Source: Bacteroidaceae bacterium
Lineage (GTDB): Bacteria > Bacteroidota > Bacteroidia > Bacteroidales > Barnesiellaceae_A
Direction: 5' to 3'
Length of the DNA: 15,639 nucleotides
Assembly (NCBI GenBank): GCA_017561285.1
Contig: JAFZDG010000297.1
Coordinates: 1 to 15,639 of the forward strand
Made by a program: the position numbers and the translations under genes. The notes under the pieces were generated by a model. The model saw only the letters and a list, made by a program, of their open reading frames with translations, was not told the origin of the DNA and did not search any database. Positions 13,849-15,639 of this stretch are shown here, piece by piece (within the stretch, counting starts at the first letter, position 1; every line of letters starts with the position of its first letter).

Positions 13849-15639
13849 TCAACCAAAGTATTCTCCATAAAATTCCGACTCGTATTTATATAGAATCTTG
13901 ATGTCTTTTTCTCGTTGATATCGGCGCAAGTATTGGTTGTAGCGTTCTATATCAAATCGTCTTGACGAACTACCACCGCTACTGCTGCGAGTGACATCTC
14001 TTGAGTCTTCTTCTTCGTGTATGACAGTGCCATCAAGCATATAGCGAGTCTTCGTTACCTCGGTCTCTTTCCACTCTTGTTTGGTCGATATATGGCCGGT
14101 AAAGCATATCGGTCCGGGAAGTGGTCTTGAACTTTCACCGTTCTCCACCCACTCGTGGTGGCAATTGGGACATTGGTATCGGTAGCGCATTCTTTTTACG
14201 AAGTTTACCGTTGTTTTATAGTTGTATCCTCGGTCGCTTGTCGATACCCAGATGCCACCCGAATAGCCACTGCTTCGCTTGCTGAATACTTCCCTTTGGG
14301 TGTCAAAGTCGATTTGTGGTGAGGTAAAGTAGCGGTCCAGCTCTTCGGCGTGTAGTACATTGAACTTTTTGTGCCAAGTTTTGCACTTTGCACATCTATA
14401 CATCTGCGTGCTTGCAAAGACATCTATTATAATCATTAATGCCGGTCCGAGTATGAAGAGGGCTGCTAAACAGGCCAGGATAAAGTGTAGTCGTGTAATA
14501 TATGCAATGCTGTATATTGTAAACGGTACAGTAAGTAGGAGTATTACGATGCGAAGTATCCACCCCGGTATCTTGTCTTTGGCTTGTTTGGCGCAGTATG
14601 CAGGTATCATCAAGATGTATTGCACTGCTATCATAACGAGCGCAATGAGCCACATATTCTTGATGCCCAATGTGTTCTCTACAAAGTACATCGCTCCTAT
14701 ATACAACCGGTCGAGTGTATGAGGTGCGCTGTAAATCTCTTGTACGGGTTGTGCCTGGCTGTTGTAGTAGTAAACTCTTCTACCCTCCGACTGAGCTATC
14801 TTCCGGGCAATGTCGGCTTGGATTGTGTCGATAGGGTGAGTGGGTACAAGCAACTTGGTAAAAATGTCATCGAAATACCATGCAATAGGTTTCTTCTCCA
14901 TATATACGGCACGCTGGTTCTCGTCGTAGTAGATGATGAGGCCGGCGGCATCGTTTTTCTTATTCACCGGGGTGTCCCATGCAACATTGTTGTGGCACGA
15001 GAACGTGTACCCTTTGTATTGGCTTATGCCTACACCGGCATAGCTGTATGGCTCGCCCAACACCGACTCTATATAAGAGCGCGAGCAACCTATGTAACCG
15101 GTAGGTAGTTCTCCCTCTTTGAGTTTGAAATTCACGCATCGGTCATTTCTGTCGGGTATCTCGTGAATGTTGGGGTGTTGATTGTAAAATCCTTCAAATA
15201 TAGATGGTCCATCCCAGCCGGTAAAACGTAGCTCTCCTTCTATGTGTGTGAGACTGTTGGTGGGTATGGTGTATCGGCTGCCATCCTCATGTTGGATGTA
15301 GTAATTGTCGGGTTGTACGGGTATGTATTGGTCTATTGCTTGCAAATATTGCATCGTTCCTACACCTATCAGTGTGTATTGACCGGGAGGATACTGGGTG
15401 TACTCCTTCACGTGATTGAATGTGCAACCCAATGCAAATGATATGGTGGGCATATAACCAATGCTCTCATCGGGCAACTTTACCCTGAGTAGTCCATCGT
15501 AGCCATCATACCCCATAGCAACGACTTTGGTACCTCGGCTCACTGCATATATATGCCAGTCTTTTCTTACCTCTTCGGGAGTCTTATAACCCGACTCCGA
15601 GCTGTTTACTCTCTCGAAGAGTATAAAGGGTGCATATTC
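13849..15639 (-). CDS. Membrane protein with split zinc ribbon, unknown function (5' partial)
   Basis: The minus-strand frame is open from the right edge to TGA at 13851-13849, giving 596 or more residues. A GTG at 15543 could start it, but 32 further in-frame codons without a stop (EYAPFILFERV, then GYKTPEEVRKDWHIYA) show the gene runs past the window. The N-terminal part has a possible SH3-like stretch (VSRGTKVVAMGYDGYDGLLR). A segment GYIGCSRSYIESVLGEPYSY resembles the opening of SmpA/BamE-type domains. Three hydrophobic segments follow: NMWLIALVMIAVQYILMIPA, WILRIVILLLTVPFTIYSIA and FILACLAALFILGPALMIII. After them come CAKC (bases 14383-14394) and CPNC (14161-14172), about 70 residues apart, as in a zinc ribbon with a long insert. 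The tail is Ser/Gly-rich, then charged. I do not recognise the family. It lies 48 bases upstream of sppA on the same strand. Confidence 0.8.
   Translation of the reverse strand, partial: EYAPFILFERVNSSESGYKTPEEVRKDWHIYAVSRGTKVVAMGYDGYDGLLRVKLPDESIGYMPTISFALGCTFNHVKEYTQYPPGQYTLIGVGTMQYLQAIDQYIPVQPDNYYIQHEDGSRYTIPTNSLTHIEGELRFTGWDGPSIFEGFYNQHPNIHEIPDRNDRCVNFKLKEGELPTGYIGCSRSYIESVLGEPYSYAGVGISQYKGYTFSCHNNVAWDTPVNKKNDAAGLIIYYDENQRAVYMEKKPIAWYFDDIFTKLLVPTHPIDTIQADIARKIAQSEGRRVYYYNSQAQPVQEIYSAPHTLDRLYIGAMYFVENTLGIKNMWLIALVMIAVQYILMIPAYCAKQAKDKIPGWILRIVILLLTVPFTIYSIAYITRLHFILACLAALFILGPALMIIIDVFASTQMYRCAKCKTWHKKFNVLHAEELDRYFTSPQIDFDTQREVFSKRSSGYSGGIWVSTSDRGYNYKTTVNFVKRMRYRYQCPNCHHEWVENGESSRPLPGPICFTGHISTKQEWKETEVTKTRYMLDGTVIHEEEDSRDVTRSSSGGSSSRRFDIERYNQYLRRYQREKDIKILYKYESEFYGEYFG

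Noticed and set aside
15541..15543. GTG at 15543 as the start of the right-edge gene
   Set aside because: 32 further sense codons run without a stop to the window edge and read like ordinary protein, so the gene is cut by the edge.

Overview
The window looks like a chromosomal segment of a Bacteroidales bacterium (phylum Bacteroidota), probably a gut or oral anaerobe. The reasons are: two secreted proteins ending in type IX secretion (T9SS)-like C-terminal tails; promoters of the Bacteroidota type (TTG, about 20 nt, then TAnnTTTG) rather than the E. coli type; A-rich leaders without clear Shine-Dalgarno sites; the short eukaryote/archaeal-like prolyl-tRNA synthetase; and an sppA-lpxK pair. 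Genus cannot be read from the sequence. Base composition and codon use look even throughout. I saw no tRNA, rRNA, CRISPR array, insertion sequence or phage gene.

Layout. (1) 1-3906, plus strand: two adjacent genes for large exported proteins. The first is cut by the left edge and has FnIII-like, choice-of-anchor-J-like and two carboxypeptidase-regulatory-like domains. The second has a signal peptide, an anchor-J-like domain and an Omp28-like domain with a CxxC motif. (2) A terminator and a promoter overlap at about 3926-3972, ahead of a cytosolic MORN-repeat protein (4000-5304). (3) Another hairpin and promoter precede proS (5448-6929), which ends in a strong terminator. (4) A consensus promoter near 7107-7136 drives etfB-etfA-acyl-CoA dehydrogenase (7208-10868), an electron-transfer/acyl-CoA redox operon. 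(5) A bidirectional terminator at 10883-10927 separates it from a convergent minus-strand group. (6) Minus strand, read right to left: a membrane protein with a split zinc ribbon, cut by the right edge (13849-15639), then sppA, then lpxK. sppA and lpxK share one base at their stop/start junction.

How the genes work together: EtfB and EtfA form the flavoprotein heterodimer that exchanges electrons with the acyl-CoA dehydrogenase encoded beside them. SppA and LpxK both act at the inner membrane (peptide cleavage and lipid A 4'-phosphorylation). The T9SS-type proteins would be surface or secreted products. The MORN protein and the right-edge membrane protein have no assignable function.

I did not find a clear new multi-gene system. 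The least explained items are the right-edge membrane/zinc-ribbon protein, the apparently split FnIII domain in the first gene, the MORN-repeat protein, and an unusual His in the normally DDxFQHR motif of LpxK. Most of the window is ordinary core genome.
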